DNA of 64,000 nt from Kitasatospora purpeofusca (GCF_000718025.1 NZ_JODS01000009.1:1-64000); one strand, 5' to 3'; positions 8,381-16,060 are shown, counted from the stretch's first letter. The notes: generated from the letters alone by a model not told the origin. Numbers and translations: made by a program.

Positions 8381-9424
8381 TCAGACCCTGGTCACGTCAC
8401 GGGTCCCGGTGCCCGGCCTGACGACGTAGATCCCGGACCCGGGCAGCGTCTCGCGGGAGTCCGCCCGGAGCTGGTCCACGCTGATGGCGGCGGGCCACCG
8501 GGTGCGCAGCTCCGACCAGCGGACGCCGGCCAGGTCGACCCCGGCGAGGTCGACCGAGGTGAGGTCGGCGGTGGTGAAGTCGTCCAGGACCTCGGCCAGG
8601 AACTCCAGGTCCAGGGTCTCCGGTTCGCCGAGTTCGAGCAGCTCGCCGACCTGCTCGACCAGCACCCGGGACAGGTACTCCACCTCCCGGACCGCCCGGG
8701 TGAGGTCGCCGCCGATCACCGCGTACATGAACACCTCGCAGGCGCGCAGGAATTCGGCGATCGCCGGGTGGTCCGCCGTCCGCACCCGCGCGTCGATCGT
8801 GGTCACCATCTCCCGCACCAGGAGCTGTCCGACCCGGCGGGCCCGGTCGATCTCCGGGTAGTGGGGTTCGAGCAGCGCCACGATCTCGTGGGCGCGGTCC
8901 CGCAGGTCCCAGGCGAGGGCGGCCCGCCGGTCGAGCTCCTGCGCGATGCCCCGGGCGACCCCCTGGGCGGCGAACACCGCCCGCTGCAGCGGCATCCCGT
9001 GGTAGCGGCCGAATCCCAGGCCGTAGGTGAGGTCCTGGGCCAGCACCACGGTACGGATCAGCAGGTCCGCGAGGATGGCCGAGGTGACCAGCGGGTGCCC
9101 GCGCAGCACCAGTCGCTGTTCGGGGCCGATCAGCTCGAACCGCTGGTGCATCAGGCCGACGTCGTAGAGCGGGGCGGCCGCTTCCTCGAACTCCGTCCTG
9201 GCCGTGCCGCGGGACAACACGGACACCAGCCCGGCCTCGATGTCGAGCACGGCGTCCAGGCCCTCCGCCAGCTCCTTGTGACGGGCGCACAGCATCACCT
9301 CGCGCAGCCCGGCCTCCACGTCCAGATGGGTGTCGAGCCCGTGCAGGAAGGATTTCCGCAGCGCCGCCATCCGGTCCGAGTAATCACGGGTGCGGCGCTC
9401 GGGAGAACCGCGCTCGGCCATCAT
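8381..9424 (-). CDS. Protein of unknown function, translationally coupled to sigma factor
   Basis: A 347-residue soluble, helix-rich protein that I cannot assign to an enzyme family. Residues about 290-310 form a short pentapeptide-like stretch (FTTADLTSVDLAGVDLAGV). Its tandem ATG ATG (9424/9421) overlaps the TGA stop of the sigma-factor gene, with a GAGAGGGGG ribosome-binding site just upstream. It is therefore the third gene of a tight operon with the small membrane protein and the sigma factor. By position it could modulate that sigma factor. It lacks a zinc-binding anti-sigma motif and any membrane segment, so calling it an anti-sigma factor is not justified. Confidence 0.78.
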   Translation of the reverse strand: MMAERGSPERRTRDYSDRMAALRKSFLHGLDTHLDVEAGLREVMLCARHKELAEGLDAVLDIEAGLVSVLSRGTARTEFEEAAAPLYDVGLMHQRFELIGPEQRLVLRGHPLVTSAILADLLIRTVVLAQDLTYGLGFGRYHGMPLQRAVFAAQGVARGIAQELDRRAALAWDLRDRAHEIVALLEPHYPEIDRARRVGQLLVREMVTTIDARVRTADHPAIAEFLRACEVFMYAVIGGDLTRAVREVEYLSRVLVEQVGELLELGEPETLDLEFLAEVLDDFTTADLTSVDLAGVDLAGVRWSELRTRWPAAISVDQLRADSRETLPGSGIYVVRPGTGTRDVTRV

Positions 9425-9990
9425 TCCCCCTCTCGATCGGTCATTCTGCTGGAGACGGCCAGCCTCGCCTTGAACAGGCTGGCGCGGACCGCCGCGGGCC
9501 GCATGCCCAGCTCGGCCGCGATCTCCGTCGGCGTGTAGCCGTCCAGCGTCCACGCCAGGACCTGGCGCTGACGGGCGGGCAGGCCGCCCAGCAACCGCAG
9601 GATCTCCTGCTCGTCCTCCCACTCGGCGGCACGGCCCGGTGCCGGCAGCAGCGAGGTCGGTTCGAGCGCGAGTTCCTCGATGCTGTCCTCGACCTGGCTG
9701 AAGGCGCGCACGAGTTCACGGGACGCGACTCTTCGGCACCAGGCCTCCGGCGACTGGATCCGGTCCCACCGTTCGTACGCCTTGACCATGGTGTCCTGGG
9801 CCAGGTCCGCGGCCAGCGCGGCCGGGGCCCCCTGCCACATCAGGAAGGCCACCAGCCGGCGGAGGCAGGTGCGGTAGAAGTACGCGAACTCGCCGTGCCG
9901 GGCTCCGGTCCCGCTGCCGTCGGCAGGGGCCGGAAGGTGGCCGAGGGACGCCGCCGACGCGGCCTCCCCCTCCGGGCCGGTCTCACTCAT
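9421..9990 (-). CDS. RNA polymerase sigma-70 family (ECF-like) factor
   Basis: A 189-residue two-domain sigma factor. Region 2 is seen at about 55-85 (LAQDTMVKAYERWDRI) and region 4 at about 130-180 (LPARQRQVLAWTLDGYTPTEIAAELGM then RASLFKARLAV). No region 1 or 3, as in ECF-type factors. The ATG at 9990 overlaps the upstream small gene by 8 bases, and the stop overlaps the downstream gene. An open frame runs on to 10164 but those residues belong to the small gene in another frame. The partner that inhibits it is not obvious; the membrane peptide upstream or the unknown protein downstream are candidates. Confidence 0.9.
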   Translation of the reverse strand: MSETGPEGEAASAASLGHLPAPADGSGTGARHGEFAYFYRTCLRRLVAFLMWQGAPAALAADLAQDTMVKAYERWDRIQSPEAWCRRVASRELVRAFSQVEDSIEELALEPTSLLPAPGRAAEWEDEQEILRLLGGLPARQRQVLAWTLDGYTPTEIAAELGMRPAAVRASLFKARLAVSSRMTDREGE

Positions 9991-10219
9991 GCGCGCCGCG
10001 ACTCCGCTCCTCGTGCGGCTCCGGTCGCTTTCGTCGGTCGTCCTCGGACCGGCTCGCGCGGACCGCGAGGACGACCACGACCGGGGGCGGCTGGGGCCGG
10101 TCCCGCCGGCGCGGCCGTAACTGCCCCACCAGGGTGACCAGGGCCCCCAGCAACCCCAGTACACCTGCCACCACCGAGCCCGTCACGGGATCCACCAGCG
10201 CTCCTGTCGTCGTCGCCAC
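9983..10219 (-). CDS. Small single-pass membrane protein, first gene of sigma operon
   Basis: A 78-residue protein with one hydrophobic segment (about 12-34, VTGSVVAGVLGLLGALVTLVGQL) followed by a very basic, proline-rich cytoplasmic tail (RPRRRDRPQPPP and onward). It starts at GTG 10219 behind a GGAAG ribosome-binding site, and its TGA lies 8 bases inside the sigma-factor reading frame, so the two are translationally coupled. No family is recognised. The topology would suit a membrane anchor or regulator for the sigma factor, but that is inference from position only. Confidence 0.68.
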   Translation of the reverse strand: MATTTGALVDPVTGSVVAGVLGLLGALVTLVGQLRPRRRDRPQPPPVVVVLAVRASRSEDDRRKRPEPHEERSRGAHE

Positions 10220-10298
10220 ACTTCCACGACCAGGAGGGCCGGCGGGGCGCCCGCGTTAACCGGTCCGGGGATTCTGTTACAGAGCGCCCGGAGCGAAC

Positions 10299-10331
10299 GG
10301 GACCCCCGTGCCGGTGCGGCACGGGGGTCCC
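10299..10331 (-). terminator. Terminator after the CBS-protein gene
   Basis: Perfect 14-bp stem (10299-10312 with 10318-10331), 5-base loop, placed 41 bp beyond the stop of the minus-strand CBS gene and before the sigma-operon promoter region. Confidence 0.75.
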
Positions 10332-10371
10332 GGGGCGTCCGCGGCGGGCGGCGGCGTCACCGGCCGAGGCG

Positions 10372-10806
10372 TCACCGGGTCATGTAGACGCTGTCCATGA
10401 AGTCGACGATCTGCTGGTCCGTCAGCCGCTGGCCCTCGCGGTGGCCCATCGCGAGGTCGGCCTCGCTGATCATGCCGACCAGCCGGTCGCCGTCGATGAC
10501 CGGGATGCGGCGGATCTGGTGCTGCTCCATCTTGTGCAGCACCGCGTCCATGCTGTCGTCCGCGTGGACGCAGTGCAGGTGGCCGGCCAGCTCCATGGCC
10601 TTCATCGTCGCCGGGTCCCGCCCCTCGGCGATGCACCGGACGATGATGTCGCGGTCGGTGATGATGCCCTTCAGCTTCTGGTCCGAGCCGCAGATCGGGA
10701 GGGCGCCGACGTTCATGTCGCGCATCATCCGGGCGGCGTCGGCGAGGCTCTGGTCGGCGGCGACGCACTGGGCGCCGGCGTGCATGATGTCTCGGGCAGT
10801 AGTCAC
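10372..10806 (-). CDS. CBS-pair protein, hypoxic-response-protein-1-like
   Basis: A 144-residue protein made almost entirely of two CBS domains (about 8-65 and 75-128). Each ends in the typical pattern (KGIITDRDI, VGMISEADL). Such stand-alone Bateman modules bind adenine nucleotides and act as energy or redox sensors; HRP1 of mycobacteria is the best-known relative. GTG start at 10806 with a GAGGAGGAG ribosome-binding site. It is monocistronic, with its own terminator. Relatives in streptomycetes often sit in dormancy or redox-stress clusters, which fits the DUF3040/PRC/PfpI group 7 kb away, but no direct link is visible. Confidence 0.9.
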   Translation of the reverse strand: MTTARDIMHAGAQCVAADQSLADAARMMRDMNVGALPICGSDQKLKGIITDRDIIVRCIAEGRDPATMKAMELAGHLHCVHADDSMDAVLHKMEQHQIRRIPVIDGDRLVGMISEADLAMGHREGQRLTDQQIVDFMDSVYMTR

Positions 10807-11020
10807 GGGGACTCCTCCTCAGGGTCTCCCCCGAGCACCGGGTGTTCCGGTGCGCCCACCCTACGCACGGGTGCCGGGGGTCCGCGAGCGCATCCGGGGC
10901 GGCGGTTGCCGAGCGTGGCCGGGAGGCCGTCGGCGGGTGGGGCCGGGAGGCCGTCGGCGGGCCTGGTGGCAGGCCGTCGCCACGGCGTCGCCGAGGCTCC
11001 GGCGGGACGATACTGGGGAC

Positions 11021-11959
11021 GTGACGGAGGAGTTCGCCGGGGCGCCCGGTGCAGTACGGGCGCCGGACCGGACAGCGGTGACGACCACCCCCGACCTGGT
11101 CGACGAGGCGGTCCGGGCACGGCCCGCCACCGCGCTGCGCCCCTATGTGGCCTGGTACTCGGGTTACCGCCAACGGGGACTGCCGCCCGCCCTGCACCGG
11201 GGCCTGCCGTCCCCGTACCTGACCTTCATCGTGACCTTGGACGAACCGCTCACCATGGCGGGCCACCCGGACCCGGCCCAGCCCCCCGGCCGGTTCGCCA
11301 CCCTGCTCGGCGGGCTGCACACGGCCCCGGCGCTGATCAGCCACGACGGCCGGCAGTCCGGCATCCAGGTCGCCGTCCACCCGCTGGCGGCGCGGGCGCT
11401 GTTCGGGCTGCCGGCCGGGGAGCTCGCCGAACTGGACGTACCGGCGGAGGCGGTGCTCGGCGCGGTCGCCGAGCGGCTCCAGGAGGCCGTGCGGGAGGCG
11501 CGGACCTGGCCGGAGCGGTTCGCGGCACTGGACGGCGCGCTGCTGCGGCTCGCGCACCCGTCCGGCCGGGTGCCGCCCGAGGTGCTGCGGGCCTGGGACG
11601 CGCTGCGGCGCAGCGGCGGGGCGCTGCCGGTGGCCGCGCTCGCCGAGGAGACCGGCTGGAGCGGCCGGCATCTCCAGGACCGGTTCCGCCGGGAGACCGG
11701 GCTCACGCCGAAGGCCGCCGCCCGGGTGATCCGGTTCGACCGCGCCCGGCGGCTGCTGGCCGCGCCCGGTCCGGCGCCCCGGCTGGCGGAGCTCGCGGTG
11801 CGCTGCGGGTACTTCGACCAGGCCCATCTGGCGCGCGAGTTCCGCACGCTCGCGGGGTGCGCGCCGACGGTCTGGCTCGCCGAGGAGGGCCCGGACGGGG
11901 CGAAGTTCCGAAACGTCCAAGGCGGGGCGGCCGGGCCCGGGCCAGAGTGGGAGGCATGA
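11021..11959 (+). CDS. AraC-family transcriptional regulator
   Basis: A 312-residue regulator with an N-terminal sensor region (about 25-165, starting at LRPYVAWYSGYRQRG) and a C-terminal AraC DNA-binding domain (about 190-285). The second helix-turn-helix core is seen at LAELAVRCGYFDQAHLAREFRTL. GTG 11021 is taken as the start, just after GGGGAC; GTG 11078 is an alternative. The stop overlaps an ATG of the downstream VOC frame, so it is probably co-transcribed with that gene. The effector is unknown; pairing with a glyoxalase-fold protein is common in streptomycetes. Confidence 0.9.
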   Translation: MTEEFAGAPGAVRAPDRTAVTTTPDLVDEAVRARPATALRPYVAWYSGYRQRGLPPALHRGLPSPYLTFIVTLDEPLTMAGHPDPAQPPGRFATLLGGLHTAPALISHDGRQSGIQVAVHPLAARALFGLPAGELAELDVPAEAVLGAVAERLQEAVREARTWPERFAALDGALLRLAHPSGRVPPEVLRAWDALRRSGGALPVAALAEETGWSGRHLQDRFRRETGLTPKAAARVIRFDRARRLLAAPGPAPRLAELAVRCGYFDQAHLAREFRTLAGCAPTVWLAEEGPDGAKFRNVQGGAAGPGPEWEA

Positions 11960-12012
11960 CGGCGGACCGGCCCCACCCGGGCGGGCCGCCCCGAACCGAG
12001 GAGGTACCGGCC

Positions 12013-12468
12013 ATGGCCACCGACAACGCGAACACGAGTGGCACCGGCGGCGGGGCGGCGCCCGCCCCGCAGGTCTGGCCCAGTCTGCGGGCCCGTGACG
12101 CCCGGGCGCTGATCCGCTTCCTGGTGGAGGCGTTCGGCTTCGAGGAGGTCGTCGCCTACGGCGAGGGCGAGTTCGTGGCCCATGCCGAACTGGCGTGGCC
12201 GGAGGGCGGCGGGATCATGCTGGGCTCCGACCGGCCGACTCCCGAGGGCGGCGAGCCCTGGCCCGGCGGCCCCGGGACCTTCACCGGCTACGTGGTGACG
12301 GCGGACCCGGACGCCCTGCACGCGCGGGCGGCCGCCGCCGGGGCGCGGATCACCACCGCGCCGTACGACACCGAGTACGGCTCGCGCGACTTCGCCGCCG
12401 CCGACCCCGAGGGCAACCGCTGGTACTTCGGCAGCTACCCGGGTGCCCCGCGCCCCTCGGCGGGCTGA
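12013..12468 (+). CDS. VOC-superfamily (glyoxalase-fold) protein
   Basis: A 151-residue single-module protein with the paired beta-alpha-beta-beta-beta pattern of the vicinal-oxygen-chelate fold (WPSLRARDARALIRFLVEAFGFEEV at the start, FAAADPEGNRWYFGSY at the end). The ATG at 12013 is chosen because a GAGGAGGT ribosome-binding site lies 7 bases upstream. The in-frame ATG at 11956 overlaps the AraC stop but lacks such a site. Members include glyoxalases, dioxygenases and antibiotic-binding proteins; catalytic metal ligands cannot be fixed here, so no reaction is named. Confidence 0.88.
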   Translation: MATDNANTSGTGGGAAPAPQVWPSLRARDARALIRFLVEAFGFEEVVAYGEGEFVAHAELAWPEGGGIMLGSDRPTPEGGEPWPGGPGTFTGYVVTADPDALHARAAAAGARITTAPYDTEYGSRDFAAADPEGNRWYFGSYPGAPRPSAG

Positions 12469-12471
12469 GCG

Positions 12472-12894
12472 GTGCGGGCCGCCGACCGTCCGGCGCCGAC
12501 CACCGGTCGGCCCGGCCCGGTGCCGGCCGACGGCGGGGCGGCCGTGGAGCGGCTGCGGGCCGTCTGCCTGGCCCTGCCGGAGGTGGACGAGCGGGTCAGC
12601 CACGGCGAGCCGACCTGGTTCGCCGGCGTCGGCCGCCGGGCGCGGGTGTTCGTGATGCTCGCCGAGCGCCACCACGACGACCGCCTGGCGTTCTGGTGCC
12701 CGGCGGCGGCCGGCGCGCAGGAGTTCCTGGTCGCGGAGGAGCCGGAGCTCTTCTTCCGCCCGCCCTACGTCGGCCACCGGGGTTGGGTCGGCGTCCGCAT
12801 CGACGTCCCGCCGGTGGACTGGGAGCGGGTCGAGGACCTGGTCGCGGACGCGCACGCCCTGGTGACCGGCGGGGGTGGCGGGCGGCGGCCTTGA
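12472..12894 (+). CDS. MmcQ/YjbR-family protein
   Basis: A 140-residue protein whose core (about residues 25-130) matches the MmcQ/YjbR fold: LRAVCLALPEVDERVSHGEPTWF, then FVMLAERHHDDRLAFWC and GHRGWVGVRID. These small cyanobacterial/actinobacterial proteins have a double-wing fold and no established biochemical activity. The GTG at 12472 begins only 3 bases after the VOC stop, making a probable AraC-VOC-MmcQ transcript. Confidence 0.87.
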   Translation: MRAADRPAPTTGRPGPVPADGGAAVERLRAVCLALPEVDERVSHGEPTWFAGVGRRARVFVMLAERHHDDRLAFWCPAAAGAQEFLVAEEPELFFRPPYVGHRGWVGVRIDVPPVDWERVEDLVADAHALVTGGGGGRRP

Positions 12895-12926
12895 CCGTCG
12901 CCGCCTCGCTCTCTTGATGTAATTTT

Positions 12927-12942
12927 TAGGTCACCTGACCTA
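12927..12942. promoter_or_regulatory. TetR-type operator TAGGTCA-CC-TGACCTA
   Basis: A perfect 7-bp inverted repeat with a 2-bp spacer set in an A/T-rich stretch (12918-12950), 11 bp before the ATG of the dehydrogenase gene. A TTGATG at 12914-12919 could serve as -35, which would place the palindrome over the -10 and start site. The downstream TetR regulator is the natural ligand. The transcript may be leaderless, as no ribosome-binding site precedes the ATG. Confidence 0.7.
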
Positions 12943-12952
12943 GTTTTTGCGT

Positions 12953-14107
12953 ATGACCACTTCGAAGAGTTCCCCGGCCCCCGACCTCGACAGCCCCGAC
13001 CTCCTCGGGCCCGACCTCCTCACGCCCGACCCCCGAGGACCGGTCCTGCTGGTCGGCGGCTACGGGACGGTCGGCAGTGAACTCGCCCGCCTGGTCGCGG
13101 CCGAGCACCCCGTCCTGCTCACCGGCCGCTCCGAGCAGCGCGGCGCGGACCTCGTCCGCGAACTCGGCGGCGCCCCGCACGCCGCCGTCCGCCGCTGGGA
13201 CCTCGCCGACCCGACGCCCTTCACCGCGGCGGTGAGCGCCGTCGTCGGCGTCGTCAACGACCCCGACGACCGGGTGCTCCGGGCGGCGGCCCGCGCAGGC
13301 GTCCCGTACGTGGACGTCACCCGCTGGACCGTCCGCCTCCAGCGCGCCGCCACCGTGGCCGCGCTGCTGCGCCCCACCGCGCCGGTGCTGCTCTCCTCGG
13401 CCTGGATGGGCGGCGTGGTCGGACTCGTCGCGGCCGCGCTCGCCGAACGCCTCGGCGGGGCGGACCGGGTCGAGACCGCGATCCGCTGGGACCTCGCCGA
13501 CCGGGCCGGCGCGGACTCGGTGGAGTTCATGGACCGGCTGGGGCTGGACTACGAGGTGATCAGCGAGGGCCGGCGCCGCACCGTCGCCCCGCTGACCGAG
13601 GCGCACACCGTCCGGATCGGCGACCACCCCACCCGGGTCGCCCGGATCGACACGCCCGAGCAGTTCACCCTGCCGCTCACCCTCGGCACCACCACCGCCA
13701 CCACCCGGATCGGCTTCAGCTCCGACCTCAGCACCCGGGCCCTGCTGGCCGCCAAGCACACCGGCTTCTTCCGCTGGGGCCGGGGCGAACGCTGGCAGTC
13801 CGCCCGCCGCGCCCTGCTGTACTCCCCCGGCGCGGGCGGCACCGCACTGCTGCGCGTCGACGTCGGGCACGCCGGCCGCACCCTCACCGCGGTCGTCGAG
13901 GACCGCGCCGGCCAGGCCCACCTCACCGCCGTCGGCGGCCTGCTCGCCCTGCGCCGCGCCCTCGGCTCGGACGGCGCGGCGGCAGCCCCGGCCGGCGTCT
14001 CCTTCCCCGAGCAGACCCCCCGGCCGGACCGGGTGGTGGCCGACCTCGCCGCCCTGGGGGTAGCGGTCGACATCGGCTCCGCTCCGGGCTTGGATGCTGC
14101 AGCATGA
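12953..14107 (+). CDS. Saccharopine-dehydrogenase-like NAD(P)-binding protein
   Basis: A 384-residue putative oxidoreductase. After about 30 low-complexity residues, a Rossmann domain opens with VLLVGGYGTVGSELARLV, the dinucleotide-binding loop. The layout resembles the saccharopine dehydrogenase/trans-acting enoyl reductase group. The substrate cannot be read from the sequence. The ATG at 12953 is used; a GTG two codons earlier is possible. Its stop overlaps the TetR start (ATGA), so enzyme and repressor form one operon controlled at the 12927-12942 palindrome. Confidence 0.85.
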   Translation: MTTSKSSPAPDLDSPDLLGPDLLTPDPRGPVLLVGGYGTVGSELARLVAAEHPVLLTGRSEQRGADLVRELGGAPHAAVRRWDLADPTPFTAAVSAVVGVVNDPDDRVLRAAARAGVPYVDVTRWTVRLQRAATVAALLRPTAPVLLSSAWMGGVVGLVAAALAERLGGADRVETAIRWDLADRAGADSVEFMDRLGLDYEVISEGRRRTVAPLTEAHTVRIGDHPTRVARIDTPEQFTLPLTLGTTTATTRIGFSSDLSTRALLAAKHTGFFRWGRGERWQSARRALLYSPGAGGTALLRVDVGHAGRTLTAVVEDRAGQAHLTAVGGLLALRRALGSDGAAAAPAGVSFPEQTPRPDRVVADLAALGVAVDIGSAPGLDAAA

Positions 14108-14742
14108 GCACCGCACCCGACCCGACCCCGTCCACATCGTCCGCCGCCCCGGCCCGAGGGCGGGGGCGGAAGGGCGCGGAACGGCGGGAAGCCCTGCTGG
14201 ACGCCGCCGAGGAGGTCCTGGTCGCCGAGGGCGGCCCGGAGTGGACGATGCGCGCCGTGGCCGCGGCGGCCGGCGTACGGCTGGGCCACCTCCAGTACTA
14301 CTTCCCCACCCACGCAGACCTGGTCGCCGCCGTACTGGAGCGGGTGCTGCGGCGCTCCGCCGAACGACTGGCGCCCCTGCTCGCCGCCGACGCCGATGCC
14401 GATGCCCCCGGGGCAACCGCCGGGGTGGTCACCACCCTGCTGGCCGAACAGGAGGACGCCCGCCTGATGCGGCTGTTCGTCGAGGTGTGGGCCCTGGCCG
14501 CCCGCGACACGACCGTGTCCGCGGCCGTCCGCGGTTTCTACGGCGACTACCGGACCCAGGTGACCGCCTTCCTCGCCCGCCGCCACCCCGACCTGCCCGA
14601 GGAGGAACTGCGCGCCCGCGCCGGGGTGTTCATCATGCTGATCGAGGGCGCATCGCTGTTCCGCTCCGGAGTGGCGGGCGAACGCGACCCCGCCACCGAC
14701 GAGGCATTGGTCCGCACCGCCCACGCCCTGCTCGGATCCTGA
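14104..14742 (+). CDS. TetR-family repressor
   Basis: A 212-residue regulator. After a disordered 22-residue start, the HTH spans about 27-75 (RREALLDAAEEVLVAEG, then MRAVAAAAGVRLGHLQYYFPTHADLV). The C-terminal ligand domain is all-helical. It is translationally coupled to the dehydrogenase by an ATGA overlap. It most likely represses its own operon through the palindrome upstream of that gene. The ligand is unknown, perhaps a substrate of the dehydrogenase. Confidence 0.92.
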   Translation: MSTAPDPTPSTSSAAPARGRGRKGAERREALLDAAEEVLVAEGGPEWTMRAVAAAAGVRLGHLQYYFPTHADLVAAVLERVLRRSAERLAPLLAADADADAPGATAGVVTTLLAEQEDARLMRLFVEVWALAARDTTVSAAVRGFYGDYRTQVTAFLARRHPDLPEEELRARAGVFIMLIEGASLFRSGVAGERDPATDEALVRTAHALLGS

Positions 14743-14760
14743 CCTACCCGGGCTTGTCGC

Positions 14761-14788
14761 GCGAGTTCGATCCCCGTCGCCCACTCCA
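14761..14788 (+). pseudogene. tRNA-Gly 3' relic (T-arm, acceptor strand, CCA)
   Basis: The 28 bases after the TetR gene read exactly like the 3' end of a tRNA: T-stem GCGAG (14761-14765), T-loop TTCGATC, T-stem CCCGT with one mismatch, acceptor strand CGCCCAC (14778-14784), discriminator T, then CCA. From memory of the family this is closest to streptomycete tRNA-Gly. No 5' half precedes it. The next 25 bases (14789-14813, GCGGTAGAGC...GGTTCC) resemble a tRNA-Gly D-arm and anticodon region, but in the wrong order. It is a remnant, for example an old attachment-site duplication, not a functional tRNA. Confidence 0.6.
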
Positions 14789-14867
14789 GCGGTAGAGCCC
14801 CCCGGTTCCGAAGTACACACCCGCGCCGCCGGGTCGGTCGTCTTCGGATCCGACGCCGAGGGGCGGA

Positions 14868-15467
14868 TCACCCTGCCGGGCCGGGTCCGCGATCGGATCC
14901 GGCGGCTCCGCCGGTGTCCAGGCCGTCGATCGGGGCCCACTCGTGTTCCAGGATCGAGTAGGTGATCGAGTCGCGCCATGCCCCGTGGACGAACACGTGG
15001 TCCCGGATCCGGCCGTCCTCGGTCATTCCGGCCCGGAGCAGGGTCCGGGCCGAGGCCTCGTTGAGCGGTGCTCGGGCGGCCCAGATGCGGTGCAGGCCGA
15101 GGACGTCGAAGCCGAGGGCGCAGAGCAGGTGGACGGTCTCGGTGCCGAGGCCCTTGCCCCATGCGGCCGGGTGGAGGGCGAAGCCGATGGTGGCGGCCTG
15201 CTGCGGCTCGGTGGCCAGGCGGGCGTAGCCGATCAGCCGGTGCTCGCCGCGTCGGGTCACGGCCAGGCAGTACTCGGTACACGGGGTGGCGTGCGCGGAG
15301 TCGACGGAGCGGGCAGTGATCGCGTCGACCTGCTCGCGGGTGCGGGGTTCGAAGCTGAGGTGCCGGGTGGCTTCGGGGTCACCGTAGATCGCCAGGAGGT
15401 CGCCGGTGTCCGCGGGTTCGACCTCGCGCAGCGCCAGGCTGGGGCCGATCAGGCGGAGTTGGGTCAT
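14868..15467 (-). CDS. GNAT-family N-acetyltransferase
   Basis: A 199-residue acyltransferase of the RimJ/RimL-like GNAT subgroup. It opens with LRLIGPSLALREVEPADTGDLLAIYGD and has the acetyl-CoA loop region at about 110-120 (GFALHPAAWGKGLGTETV, where GKGLGTE corresponds to Q/RxxGxG/A). It continues with the typical GLHRIWAARAPLNEAS. The substrate may be a protein N-terminus, an amino acid or an antibiotic. The ATG at 15467 has only a weak ribosome-binding site. Its 3' end lies next to the tRNA relic. Confidence 0.9.
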   Translation of the reverse strand: MTQLRLIGPSLALREVEPADTGDLLAIYGDPEATRHLSFEPRTREQVDAITARSVDSAHATPCTEYCLAVTRRGEHRLIGYARLATEPQQAATIGFALHPAAWGKGLGTETVHLLCALGFDVLGLHRIWAARAPLNEASARTLLRAGMTEDGRIRDHVFVHGAWRDSITYSILEHEWAPIDGLDTGGAAGSDRGPGPAG

Positions 15468-15586
15468 TGCTGCGGAGCCTGTCCGCCGGGTCACCGGACG
15501 AGGGCCGGGACGGGGGCGAAGGCCCCGATCCCCGGGCGCAGGCCGGCCGCCGCGCCGTTCCCTCGGCCCGGTGCCCCGGGCGGGTG

Positions 15587-15883
15587 TCAGGCCAGGTCGG
15601 TGAGGAGTTGGAGGTCCGGCGGGGCGGCCAGCAGGGTGGGGCCGGCGGCGAAGGCCTCGGCCATGTGGGGCGCGGCGAGGTGGGCGTCGAAGTCGGCCCG
15701 GGTCGCCCACTGTTCGACGACCACCCAGGACGCGGGGTCGAGCGGGTCCTGGTACGGGCGGTAGAACAGGCAGCCGGGCTCGGCGAGCGTCGGCGCGACC
15801 AGGGACAGTGCCTGGGCCCGTACCAGCTCCTCCTGCCCCGGTGCGGCCTTCAGTCTGGCGACAGCGGTGATCGGTCCACTCAT
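15587..15883 (-). CDS. Antibiotic-biosynthesis-monooxygenase (ABM) domain protein
   Basis: A 98-residue single ABM domain with the ferredoxin-like fold of YgiN and ActVA-Orf6 relatives: ITAVARLKAAPGQEELVRAQALSLV, then EPGCLFYRPYQDPLDPASWVVVEQW. Such proteins dimerise and either oxygenate quinols without cofactor or bind heme; which applies here is not clear. ATG at 15883. It is divergent from the LigD gene, with an inverted repeat at 15900-15923 just upstream of the ATG. Confidence 0.9.
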   Translation of the reverse strand: MSGPITAVARLKAAPGQEELVRAQALSLVAPTLAEPGCLFYRPYQDPLDPASWVVVEQWATRADFDAHLAAPHMAEAFAAGPTLLAAPPDLQLLTDLA

Positions 15884-15899
15884 TTCGTCCCCCTGGATT

Positions 15900-15923
15900 C
15901 CGGTGATCGTCTGCGATCACCGG
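15900..15923. promoter_or_regulatory. Inverted repeat CCGGTGATCG-N4-CGATCACCGG
   Basis: Perfect 10-bp arms with a 4-bp spacer, 17 bp upstream of the ABM gene start and 138 bp upstream of the LigD gene. Being in a divergent promoter region it may be an operator for either gene; on the ABM side it could also form a leader hairpin. Confidence 0.5.
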
Positions 15924-16060
15924 TGGCCAACAGGGCCGGGACCGCACCTATTCCGGGCGGCGGGCACCGGCGGGACGGCTCGCGCCGTGCCCCGGCGGCG
16001 GGCAGACTGGCCGCGAAGGGCCCGGTGGACCCGGGCCCGCGCGCAGCCCCGGAGGCGGCG

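Noticed and set aside
10045..10219. N-terminal extension of the sigma factor up to 10164
   Set aside because: The extra residues overlap the small membrane-protein frame and have no sigma character; ATG 9990 fits length and overlap pattern.
14750..14815. A functional or permuted tRNA gene
   Set aside because: No 5' acceptor strand pairs with CGCCCAC in the right place, and permuted tRNA genes are unknown in this group; a relic is the simpler reading.
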